Shown in pieces: positions 1 through 6,263 of a stretch of 37,743 nucleotides of DNA. Source of the stretch: CAMBDS01 sp964355675 (lineage in GTDB: Bacteria; Electryoneota; AABM5-125-24; Hatepunaeales; Hatepunaeaceae); NCBI GenBank assembly GCA_964355675.1, contig CAYHEC010000031.1:1-37743 (forward strand), in the 5' to 3' direction. The translations under genes were made by a program, and so were the position numbers. The stretch's first letter is position 1. Every line of letters starts with the position of its first letter. Under the pieces are notes generated by a model that was not told the origin of the DNA, did no database searches, and saw only the letters and a list, made by a program, of their open reading frames with translations.

Positions 1-43
1 ATACTAACTAATTGCCACTAAGTAAACGGTAAAGTCAAGATAC

Positions 44-132
44 AAGGGCGGACTTCAGTCCGCCCTTACCGCGTAGGGTCGATTTCCAAATCGACCTCAA
101 ATGATGGCGGGATTGGAATCCCGCCCTACGCG
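44..132. repeat. Cluster of three REP-like palindromes
   Basis: Three palindromes lie head to tail. 44-67 has 11-base arms AAGGGCGGACT/AGTCCGCCCTT around TC. 77-96 is GGTCGATTT-CC-AAATCGACC. 106-125 is GGCGGGATT-GG-AATCCCGCC. The last two are enclosed by the inverted flanks CGCGTAGGG (70-78) and CCCTACGCG (124-132), so the unit resembles a bacterial interspersed mosaic element. No gene is seen in 1-247. Confidence 0.85.
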
Positions 133-184
133 ATGATTGAGTTAAAATATTCCTCACCCTTTAGCAAGAATGTTCGCCTTTTTC

Positions 185-210
185 GCTGTAGGGTGAGGAC
201 ACCCTACAGC
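185..210. repeat. Hairpin palindrome upstream of hrcA
   Basis: Perfect 11-base arms GCTGTAGGGTG / CACCCTACAGC surround an AGGA loop. It lies about 40 bases upstream of hrcA, but its sequence belongs to the intergenic palindrome family (compare 3604-3629). It is not a CIRCE operator, since the TTAGCACTC/GAGTGCTAA arms are absent. Confidence 0.75.
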
Positions 211-247
211 AGTCCGCCCTCTAAGAGTTCTTAACATTAACAGTCCA

Positions 248-1321
248 ATGACCAATCAAGACCATATTCGTCCTGTCCCTCAGGAAATTGTCTTACCCGA
301 GGCTCCAAAACTGAATGACCGTGAGCGAACCATCCTGCGCTCCATCGTCCACAATTACATCTTGACCGCTGATCCGGTCGGGTCGCGAGCGCTCGCCAGA
401 CGTTACCACCTGACGCTTTCTCCGGCAACCATTCGCAACACGATGTCCGACATGGAGGAGCTCGGGCTTCTATCTCACCAGCACACCTCGGCCGGTCGAG
501 TTCCAACCGACCTCGGCTACCGCCGATACGTCGATGACTTGATGTTGGTTGAGGAGTTGTCTGACGAGGAGCGCCGCGTCATCGACACTACGCTCGAGGG
601 AAGCGTCCCTGAGGCGAACGAGATGCTCGGTCAAGTGACGACTCTTCTGGCTGAAGTCTCGAAGCTATTGGCGTTCATCATGGCTCCCGACATTTCGAAT
701 GTGACTTTGGACAAGGTTGAGTTAGTTCGTGTCGCCGCCGGACGGGTGATGGTGGTGATTGTGGTTTCTGGAGGCATGGTGCGAACGATCATGCTGGAAA
801 TTGCCAGCCCGATCACCGACGCCGAGATTGCCACTGCGGCGCATTATATCAACGGACGTCTGGCTGGAATGAAGCTTGCCGACATCCCCCGACAGATTAC
901 TCAGCGGCTGGGCGGCGACTCGCGGGCGGCCAATGCGTTGGTTAGGCTGTTCCTCGACTTCCCCGACAAGATTTTCACGACCGATCCGCGCAGTGACGTT
1001 CGGATCGGTGGCACGAGGCAAGTGCTTGACCAGCAGGAGTTCCGCGACCCGGAGCGGGTGAAGGGTATCATCGAGCTGATCGAAGACCGCGACGTGATCG
1101 TCCACTTGATGAAGGAGCGCCAGCCCGGCGTGACGGTGACCATCGGTGACGAGAACCCGAACGAACAGTTGCGCGGCTTTTCGGTGATCACTTCGACCTA
1201 CCGGCTGGGGGCGGCTTCCGGCACGGTCGGCATCATCGGCCCGACGCGGATGAATTACTCGAAGCTTGTGGCGCTGGTGGAATATACGGCGAAGCTGGTG
1301 GGCGAGAAAGCTGGAGGATAA
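248..1321 (+). CDS. hrcA: Heat-inducible transcription repressor HrcA
   Basis: HrcA represses class I heat-shock operons (groE, dnaK) by binding CIRCE operators and needs GroEL for folding. The 357-residue length is usual for the family. Residues about 22-100 form the winged-helix DNA-binding part, with the characteristic run LSPATIRNTMSDMEELGLL followed by HTSAGRVPTDLGYRRYVD. The remainder matches the HrcA effector domain, ending in GTVGIIGPTRMNYSKLVALVEY. ATG at 248 is chosen because the DNA-binding domain begins about 22 residues in; no clear Shine-Dalgarno precedes it. The usual partners grpE, dnaK and dnaJ do not follow, so the gene appears to stand alone. No CIRCE element is visible upstream, so self-regulation is not evident. 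Confidence 0.96.
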   Translation: MTNQDHIRPVPQEIVLPEAPKLNDRERTILRSIVHNYILTADPVGSRALARRYHLTLSPATIRNTMSDMEELGLLSHQHTSAGRVPTDLGYRRYVDDLMLVEELSDEERRVIDTTLEGSVPEANEMLGQVTTLLAEVSKLLAFIMAPDISNVTLDKVELVRVAAGRVMVVIVVSGGMVRTIMLEIASPITDAEIATAAHYINGRLAGMKLADIPRQITQRLGGDSRAANALVRLFLDFPDKIFTTDPRSDVRIGGTRQVLDQQEFRDPERVKGIIELIEDRDVIVHLMKERQPGVTVTIGDENPNEQLRGFSVITSTYRLGAASGTVGIIGPTRMNYSKLVALVEYTAKLVGEKAGG

Positions 1322-1441
1322 TTAATAATTAAGAATTAATAATTAAGAATTTAGGAAGTGTTTCGGTGGGGGAAGGCTCCCGTACAACAGGCGTCCCCGC
1401 CTGTCTGGTAGGACAGAGCCTGCCCCGGACTTGATCCGGGG
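1322..1441. repeat. AT-rich repeat and palindromes downstream of hrcA
   Basis: The stretch 1319-1352 is a tandem-like alternation of TTAATAATTAAGAA words directly after the hrcA stop; similar words abut rsmI and the gene ending at 8023. It is followed by two palindromes: 1387-1404 (ACAGGCG/CGCCTGT around TCCC) and 1423-1441 (CCCCGGA/TCCGGGG). The rest, to 1559, shows more degenerate repeat fragments and no gene. Confidence 0.7.
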
Positions 1442-1559
1442 TTTCCAACCTGTCGGTAGAACGAGCGTCTCGCTGGTGCGCATAACCTGTCGGTAGCACC
1501 GCCGTCTCAGGGATTCATCCTGAACGTAGTGAAGGATATCTGTTTTATTGAGGTACTCA

Positions 1560-2777
1560 ATGTTCCGGTCATCATCATCATCATCATTAGCGTTAGCATT
1601 AGCATTGACATTAGTACTGTCGACAATTGTCGACAGTACTGCACGCGCAGAGACCGTCACCTTCACCGACACCGTCCGCGTAGTGATGGGGTCGCGTGAG
1701 TCTCAGGACGAGGTGCGCGTCTATGCGACTCAGGAAGCCAAGCGCCGCGTGCTGGATCAGGTCGGCGTCTATCTCTCCGGCTCGACCGAGATCGTCCGCA
1801 AGGTGCAGGAGTCTTTTGGTACAGGTGAGGTGAGGCGAACAGCTGTTCGCCTCACCAACGACGCTACCTCTGGCTTGGGCGGGCGGACAACTGTCCGCCC
1901 CACCGGCACCTTCTCCGACACCACTTCCGTCCTTCAGCGCATCCAGACCCTGACCGTCGGCGTGGTGCAGACGGAGGTCGTTTCCGAAGAGTGGAAGACG
2001 GAAGGCGGGGCATTCGTCCTCTATCTGGTCTGCCGGGTGAAGGTCGATCCGGAGGACGCGCTGAACCGGCTGACGGAGTTGCTGAAAGACAAGGAAAAGG
2101 TCGAGGATTATCAGAAGGTGCAGGTCGAGGTCGAACGGCTGCGGGGGGAACTGGCGCAACTGAGAACCGACTTGGAGAACGCCAAGAGTGAAAAGGAAAC
2201 CAAGGCGGTGAAGGAGGAAGTGCGGGGAAAAATTAATGGGTTAGGGGCGACGGATTGGTTTGAGAAAGGAAATGCAGGAACCGACTCAGATAACCGAATT
2301 GCCTGTTATACTTTTGCAATTCAATTAAATCCAAACTGGAGCTTGCCTTACAGAGCCCGAGGTGCGATGTATGAGGGCAAAGGTGATTACGATTCAGCCA
2401 TAAAAGACTTTAGTCAAGCCTTGTTGATTGGTCCGAATATTCCGATAGTTCACTACTTTCGGGCACTTGCATACGGGAAAAAAGGGGACTTTGACAGGTC
2501 GATTGCTGACTATAATCGCGTCCTACAATTTGAACCGAACAACATGAATGCGTACCTTGGTCGTGGGAGCTCCTACAGTAACAAAGGAGACTATGATCGA
2601 GGAATAGAAGACTTAAGTCGCGCTCTGCAGCTTGATCCGAATTGTGCTATAGCGTACTACAATAGGGGGATTGCCTACTATTACAAAAACAATATTCTAA
2701 GTGCGCGACAAGATTTCCAACGTGCTTCGTATTTGGGTGATGAAGATGCAAAGCGCGTACTCGAGAGCTTAAGATGA
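1560..2777 (+). CDS. Secreted FlgT-like N-domain / TPR repeat protein
   Basis: The product is a predicted exported 405-residue protein. Start ATG 1560 is preferred over the in-frame TTG at 1548 because GAGG lies 6 bases before it. A signal peptide (FRSSSSSS, then a Leu-Ala rich core, then ARA-E) is followed at about 28-165 by a region resembling the FlgT N-terminal domain (TQEAKRRVLDQVGVYLSGST; VVQTEVVSEEW). A charged coiled coil follows at about 175-220. At least four TPR units follow at about 230-400, with the pattern AYxxRGxxYxxKGDYDxAIxDxxxALxLxPN. Function is unknown; TPRs suggest an envelope scaffold. Three palindromes and a simple-sequence repeat lie in frame inside the gene. Base composition of the TPR half is more AT-rich than the N-terminal half, hinting at a composite origin. 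Confidence 0.85.
   Translation: MFRSSSSSSLALALALTLVLSTIVDSTARAETVTFTDTVRVVMGSRESQDEVRVYATQEAKRRVLDQVGVYLSGSTEIVRKVQESFGTGEVRRTAVRLTNDATSGLGGRTTVRPTGTFSDTTSVLQRIQTLTVGVVQTEVVSEEWKTEGGAFVLYLVCRVKVDPEDALNRLTELLKDKEKVEDYQKVQVEVERLRGELAQLRTDLENAKSEKETKAVKEEVRGKINGLGATDWFEKGNAGTDSDNRIACYTFAIQLNPNWSLPYRARGAMYEGKGDYDSAIKDFSQALLIGPNIPIVHYFRALAYGKKGDFDRSIADYNRVLQFEPNNMNAYLGRGSSYSNKGDYDRGIEDLSRALQLDPNCAIAYYNRGIAYYYKNNILSARQDFQRASYLGDEDAKRVLESLR
1569..1616 (+). repeat. Simple-sequence repeats encoding the signal peptide
   Basis: Six TCA triplets (1569-1586) are followed by five hexamers of the TTAGCA type (1587-1616: TTAGCG, TTAGCA, TTAGCA, TTGACA, TTAGTA). In frame they encode six serines and then Leu-Ala dipeptides, which form the hydrophobic core of the signal peptide. 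Confidence 0.9.
1613..1640. repeat. Perfect 28-bp palindrome inside CDS
   Basis: Arms AGTACTGTCGACAA / TTGTCGACAGTACT are perfectly complementary with no spacer. It encodes the signal-peptidase region of the TPR protein. It shares the AGTACTG head and the 28-bp length with the palindrome at 5402-5429 upstream of lgt. Confidence 0.92.
1829..1856. repeat. Perfect 28-bp palindrome inside CDS
   Basis: Arms GGTGAGGCGAACAG / CTGTTCGCCTCACC are perfectly complementary. It is translated in frame as VRRTAVRLT within the TPR protein. Confidence 0.92.
1881..1900. repeat. 20-bp palindrome inside CDS, identical to intergenic copies
   Basis: The sequence is GGGCGGACA-AC-TGTCCGCCC, translated in frame as part of GGRTTVRPT. 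The identical 20-mer occurs twice in the intergenic region at 37006-37025 and 37049-37068. This shows that an intergenic repeat family has entered this gene. Confidence 0.92.
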
Positions 2778-2811
2778 ATTTTACAAATCACTACTTTTAG
2801 GAGACGAGACA

Positions 2812-3549
2812 TTGCCAGTAAAGCATTGGACAATAAATAGCTTAGATGACCAGATCGAACTGGGTAAACAATTCGTCCAAGAGTATGTCGATAAGGATTC
2901 CAAGCCGACTCGAGAGCGTTATGTACTGGGCAAATACTTGAGAGATTGGTTTCGCCCAACCGAGTATCCCTTTCAAATCGAAGATAGGATCGAATCAAGC
3001 AAATCGCCAGATTGTATTCTGCAACTAAAAAATAGAAAACGGATCGGACTGGAATTGACAGAGGCAACACTCCAACGATTTCGGGCGGAACAGGCAACAA
3101 AAGTTGGAAATAATCCAAATGTGGATATCATTTACGAATCTGACCCCGAAACTGGTGAAATCAATGTTCTTTCAAGGTATAAATCTGATGATCAAGGCAA
3201 CTCGCAATTGATCGAGCAGAACAATTGGATGGATCAGCCACCGTATGGAAAAAGCCCTAATTCACGTGTCGCTAATTTAGTCGTTCAGTCCGTCCATAAG
3301 AAGAGCAATAAAGTTCATATCTGGCGATCAATCGTTGATATAGCCTATCTTTGCATTGTGATAAATCCACCAGTGAGAGAATTCGATTCACATCCGATAT
3401 GTGGAATGGTTGCTCGGATTTTAGATGAAAGTGATGAGGAGGTTTCATTCGATTCGGTTTTCCTGATTCACCCAAGCGAAGTTGTCCGGTTCGACGATTA
3501 TATTGAAGTGGTGAACGGGCATTATCTTCTTGTGCGTCTTAATCCGTAG
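2812..3549 (+). CDS. Hypothetical protein, possible PD-(D/E)xK nuclease-like core
   Basis: The product is a 245-residue soluble protein that I do not recognise. The start is TTG 2812, supported by AGGAGA 7 bases upstream. Around residues 60-90, SPDCILQLKNRKRIGLELTEAT has an acidic-beta-strand-acidic pattern (PD...ELT). This pattern is reminiscent of the PD-(D/E)xK fold, in which the Lys of ExK is often replaced by Thr. A later hydrophobic strand, YLCIVINPP, would fit a core strand. No signal peptide or membrane segment is visible. It follows the TPR gene by 34 bases on the same strand, so the two could be co-transcribed. Base composition is more AT-rich than rsmI, which hints at acquisition. 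The nuclease idea is only an inference. Confidence 0.7.
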   Translation: MPVKHWTINSLDDQIELGKQFVQEYVDKDSKPTRERYVLGKYLRDWFRPTEYPFQIEDRIESSKSPDCILQLKNRKRIGLELTEATLQRFRAEQATKVGNNPNVDIIYESDPETGEINVLSRYKSDDQGNSQLIEQNNWMDQPPYGKSPNSRVANLVVQSVHKKSNKVHIWRSIVDIAYLCIVINPPVREFDSHPICGMVARILDESDEEVSFDSVFLIHPSEVVRFDDYIEVVNGHYLLVRLNP

Positions 3550-3599
3550 CCATCGTTGTCCGGCTTCCCGAACAATTGATCTCCTTGCTTGCAATCAGA

Positions 3600-3970
3600 C
3601 CTTGCGACAGGGCGTCCTCACCCTGTCGCCTGACCTGAAGAGTGCCGCAGGATGGGGGCATTTGCGGCAAGGCAAAGCCCTTGCCCGCGTAGCGGCGGAT
3701 TCCAATCCGCCGATGCTGATAAATCCGTCGATTTGGAAATCGACGCTACGCGCTCTTGCTGAGTTTGGAGTTCACAGCTTTAGCGTGTCTGAAAATCTGC
3801 TTAATCCGTTTAATCTGTTGTTCAGTCCCAATCCACGCTGAAGCGGTGAACTCCGAACGAGCCGGGCGAACGCGAGGTTCGCCCGTACGGGCGATGCTTG
3901 CCATCGCCCTGTCGGACGGATACGGAGATCCGTCCTTCTGAATAAAGTGACAGGCAGTGACGCCTGTCGT
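3600..3970. repeat. Array of about eight REP-like palindromes
   Basis: This gene-free stretch is packed with palindromes. They include 3604-3629 (GCGACAGGG/CCCTGTCGC), 3694-3711 (GGCGGATT-CC-AATCCGCC), 3726-3745 (CGTCGATTT-GG-AAATCGACG), 3864-3884 (GGGCGAAC/GTTCGCCC), 3889-3909 (GGGCGATG/CATCGCCC), 3914-3935 (GGACGGAT/ATCCGTCC) and 3949-3968 (GACAGGC/GCCTGTC). The second and third are wrapped by GCGTAGCG/CGCTACGCG. Short open frames here are made of repeat and look non-coding. Confidence 0.85.
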
Positions 3971-3979
3971 ACGTAAACC

Positions 3980-4018
3980 CTTAATTATTAATTATTAATT
4001 ATTAATTCTAAATTATAT
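3980..4018. repeat. AT-rich TTAATTA tandem repeat at the rsmI start
   Basis: The words TTAATTA / ATTATTAATT repeat about four times and run directly into the rsmI coding sequence, leaving no Shine-Dalgarno. The junction ends in TATATTTG, which fits the Bacteroidetes -7 consensus TAnnTTTG, but here those bases are already coding. Confidence 0.7.
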
Positions 4019-4708
4019 TTGGTCGCGACGCCGATCGGCAACCTCGGCGACATGACCTACCGCGCCGTCGAAGTCCTGAAAGCCGCAGACGTTATCTGCG
4101 CTGAAGACACTCGCCGCGCACGGATACTGCTTGAGCGCTACGGCATCACTCACAAGCCGCTCTCGTACCGCGACGAGAACGCCGAGCGCATGGCTCCCCA
4201 GATCGCCCGCTGGGTGGCGGATGGCAAATCGGTGGCGCTCATTTCCGACGCCGGGACTCCCGGAATCTCCGACCCCGGCTTCAGAGCCGCTCGCGCTGTC
4301 CGCGAGGCTGGTCTTCCCGTCGAAGTCATCCCCGGCGCAACATCGGTGACCACCGCGTTAATCCTCTCCGGGCTGGCGGTTGATCGGTTCACTTTCGAGG
4401 GATTCCTTCCTCCCAAGAAAGGGCGAAGAACCCGCCTGACGGAGCTTGCCGCCGAAGCCCGCACGATGATAATCTTCGAGGGCCCTCATAAGCTCCCCGG
4501 GACAGTTGAGGATCTTGCCGAAGCGCTTGGAAAGGAACGCCGCGCCGCGGTCATCCGCGAGATGACCAAGATTTATGAGGAGGTAATTTCGGGAACTCTC
4601 GGTGAATTGGCGGAACGATTTGCGAAATCGCCGGTTAAAGGTGAAATTGTTATTGTCGTCGAGGGGGCTGAGGCGGAAGGAAAACGACGGAAAAAGAGTT
4701 CTCAGTAG
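4001..4708 (+). CDS. rsmI: 16S rRNA (cytidine1402-2'-O)-methyltransferase RsmI
   Basis: RsmI methylates the ribose of C1402 in 16S rRNA using S-adenosylmethionine. The Rossmann-like SAM-binding methylase (tetrapyrrole methylase fold) signatures are clear: VATPIGNLGDMTYRA, AEDTRRARILLERY, ALISDAGTPGISDPGFR, EVIPGATSVTTAL and FEGFLPPKKGRR. A TTG lies at 4019, but in the family this codon is the Leu of LYLVATPIGNL. The frame is open upstream to a stop at 3989 and reads IINSKLYLVATPIGNL, so the protein probably starts at an ATT (3998 or 4001). No ATG, GTG or TTG exists there. The stop codon TAG (4706-4708) lies inside a REP-like palindrome. The C-terminus is lysine-rich and short. Function is certain; the start is not. 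Confidence 0.94.
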   Translation: MNSKLYLVATPIGNLGDMTYRAVEVLKAADVICAEDTRRARILLERYGITHKPLSYRDENAERMAPQIARWVADGKSVALISDAGTPGISDPGFRAARAVREAGLPVEVIPGATSVTTALILSGLAVDRFTFEGFLPPKKGRRTRLTELAAEARTMIIFEGPHKLPGTVEDLAEALGKERRAAVIREMTKIYEEVISGTLGELAERFAKSPVKGEIVIVVEGAEAEGKRRKKSSQ

Positions 4709-4730
4709 GGCGGATTGCAATCCGCCCTAC
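4705..4730. repeat. 26-bp perfect REP-like palindrome (copy 1)
   Basis: Arms GTAGGGCGGATTG / CAATCCGCCCTAC are perfectly complementary. Its second to fourth bases form the TAG stop codon of rsmI. An identical copy lies at 5365-5390, so the pair brackets the DUF4256 gene. Confidence 0.95.
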
Positions 4731-4746
4731 TATAATCAAGGTAATT

Positions 4747-5313
4747 ATGACTTTCAATATTAAAGTATTATCCCCAGAACAACTTGATGAACTCCTCAAA
4801 ACGTTGAAAACCCGTTTTGATACAAACATGAGCCGCCACAAAGGTCTTGAGTGGGCTAAAGTACAAGCAAGGCTTGAAGCTAATGCTGAAAAATTGTGGT
4901 CACTGAGTGAAATGGAGCGAACCGGCGGTGAACCGGATGTTGTTGGTTTTGAAAAAGAGACGGGCGAATACATTTTTTATGATTGTTCAGCAGAAAGTCC
5001 TAAAGGTCGCAGAAGTCTATGTTACGACCGGGAAGCGCTCAATTCGAGGAAAGAATTTAAGCCGGAAAATAGCGCTCTCGACTTGGCAGGTTCCATGGGT
5101 ATTGAGCTCTTAACGGAAGTACAGTATCGAGACTTGCAGAAACTTGGAAATTTCGATGCGAAGACATCGAGCTGGATAGCGACGCCTGCTGACATTAGAA
5201 AACTTGGCGGGGCTCTCTTTGCTGATTACCGTTACGGCAATGTTTTCGTGTATCATAATGGCGCAGAATCTTATTATGCCGTCAGGGGGTTTCGAGGTTC
5301 GCTAAGGGTCTAA
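4747..5313 (+). CDS. DUF4256 family protein
   Basis: The product is a 188-residue soluble protein matching the DUF4256 family along its whole length. Conserved stretches include SRHKGLEWAKVQARLEAN, WSLSEMERTGGEPDVVGF, YIFYDCSAESPKGRRSLCYD, FKPENSALDLA and the C-terminal VYHNGAESYYAVRGFRGSLRV. The family is sporadically distributed in bacteria and its biochemical role is not known to me. The strict conservation of Asp, Glu, Arg and Cys in DCSAESPKGRRSLCYD suggests an enzyme, but this is inference. ATG 4747 is the first start; upstream AAGG is a weak ribosome site. The gene is bracketed by two identical 26-bp palindromes, and its patchy family distribution would fit horizontal transfer. Confidence 0.88.
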   Translation: MTFNIKVLSPEQLDELLKTLKTRFDTNMSRHKGLEWAKVQARLEANAEKLWSLSEMERTGGEPDVVGFEKETGEYIFYDCSAESPKGRRSLCYDREALNSRKEFKPENSALDLAGSMGIELLTEVQYRDLQKLGNFDAKTSSWIATPADIRKLGGALFADYRYGNVFVYHNGAESYYAVRGFRGSLRV

Positions 5314-5364
5314 AATTACTTTTTACGTCAAAATTAAGTCTGGCGCCTATAAAGAGAACTTGTA

Positions 5365-5390
5365 GTAGGGCGGATTGCAATCCGCCCTAC
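5365..5390. repeat. 26-bp perfect REP-like palindrome (copy 2)
   Basis: Identical to 4705-4730 (arms GTAGGGCGGATTG / CAATCCGCCCTAC), including the GTAG head. It lies 51 bases after the DUF4256 stop. Confidence 0.95.
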
Positions 5391-5401
5391 TTAAAAAACG
5401 C

Positions 5402-5429
5402 AGTACTGCCGATTTAAATCAGCAGTACT
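5402..5429. repeat. 28-bp imperfect palindrome before lgt
   Basis: AGTACTGC (5402-5409) pairs with GCAGTACT (5422-5429) around GATTTAAATC, with a single mismatched C/A pair. It ends just before the lgt ribosome-binding site. It resembles the in-gene palindrome at 1613-1640 in head sequence and length. Confidence 0.85.
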
Positions 5430-5437
5430 TGAAAATC

Positions 5438-5443
5438 AGGAGA
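5438..5443 (+). promoter_or_regulatory. Shine-Dalgarno AGGAGA deciding the lgt start
   Basis: AGGAGA lies 4 bases before ATC 5448, exactly where the Lgt homology begins. It is the only strong ribosome-binding site in this stretch and supports initiation at a non-canonical codon. Confidence 0.6.
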
Positions 5444-5447
5444 ACAC

Positions 5448-6263
5448 ATCCACCCGGTAATATTTTCGATAGGAGTTTTTAAACTCCACAGCTACGGCTT
5501 GATGATCTTCTTCGCATTCGCCTTCGGGCTTTGGCTCGGAGTTCGTCGCGGGAAAAAAGTCGGCATCAATTCCAACGACATCATGGACTTTACTGTCTGG
5601 ATGATGATTTCAGCGCTGATCGGTGCAAGGCTTACGTATGTCGTCACCCACTGGTCCGAGTACGCCACTCACCCACTTGACGCAATCAGCCCGATCCAAT
5701 CCGACGGCACTATCGGAATCGCTGGTCTGGTGGTTCTGGGTGGTGTAATCTTCGCCATACCGACCGCCTACATATTCGCCAAGCGCAGAAATTTGCCGTA
5801 CTTAAAATTGGCTGATGTGATGATTCCGTCGCTGGCATTCGGGTTGGCGATAGGCAGAGTTGGATGCTTGCTCAACGGCTGTTGTTTCGGTCTGCCAACC
5901 GACCTGCCTTGGGGAGTCACCTTCCCCTCAACCTGCCTTGCTGGTTCGGTTTTCCCTCATAATCCGATCCACCCGACTCAACTTTACGACTTAGTGTATA
6001 ACATCCTTATCGGCTTGATCCTTCTTTGGCGGACGCCGAAAAAGCGATTCGAGGGAGAGCTGTTTGTATTGTTTCTCACGTTGTATGGCTTTGGACGATT
6101 TTGGGTTGAAAACTTGCGGTACTACCCAGATGCTGGAAAGTTATTCAATATCATAGGCTTGCAAATCACTGGCAGTGGCTTGGTTTCGATTGCCATGATC
6201 GGCGTCGGTATATATTACTTGTTTATTAAGGATATAGCCAATGAAAAAAACAGCAAAAGGTAG
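5448..6263 (+). CDS. lgt: Phosphatidylglycerol-prolipoprotein diacylglyceryl transferase Lgt
   Basis: Lgt transfers diacylglycerol from phosphatidylglycerol to the lipobox cysteine of prolipoproteins in the inner membrane. The frame reads HPVIFSIGVFKLHSYGLM at 5451-5504, the canonical Lgt N-terminus. The protein therefore starts upstream of the TTG/ATG pair at 5499-5504. The only plausible initiator is ATC 5448, 4 bases after AGGAGA (5438-5443); no ATG, GTG or TTG lies between it and the stop at 5430. With this start the protein has 271 residues, usual for the family. Several membrane helices are visible. The Lgt signature appears as GRVGCLLNGCCFG (about 136-148), and PIHPTQLYDL and GRFWVENLRYY follow. 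Its 3' end overlaps tmk by 23 bases, so the two are surely co-transcribed. Confidence 0.94.
   Translation: MHPVIFSIGVFKLHSYGLMIFFAFAFGLWLGVRRGKKVGINSNDIMDFTVWMMISALIGARLTYVVTHWSEYATHPLDAISPIQSDGTIGIAGLVVLGGVIFAIPTAYIFAKRRNLPYLKLADVMIPSLAFGLAIGRVGCLLNGCCFGLPTDLPWGVTFPSTCLAGSVFPHNPIHPTQLYDLVYNILIGLILLWRTPKKRFEGELFVLFLTLYGFGRFWVENLRYYPDAGKLFNIIGLQITGSGLVSIAMIGVGIYYLFIKDIANEKNSKR

Noticed and set aside
185..210. CIRCE operator for hrcA
   Set aside because: The hairpin arms do not match the CIRCE sequence or its 9-base spacer, and they match the intergenic palindrome family.
237..506. Minus-strand frame antisense to hrcA
   Set aside because: Shadow of a confidently identified gene; no homology or ribosome site.
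3530..3941. Two short + strand open frames after the unknown protein
   Set aside because: They consist mainly of palindromic repeats and start inside the previous gene or in repeat; no conserved pattern.
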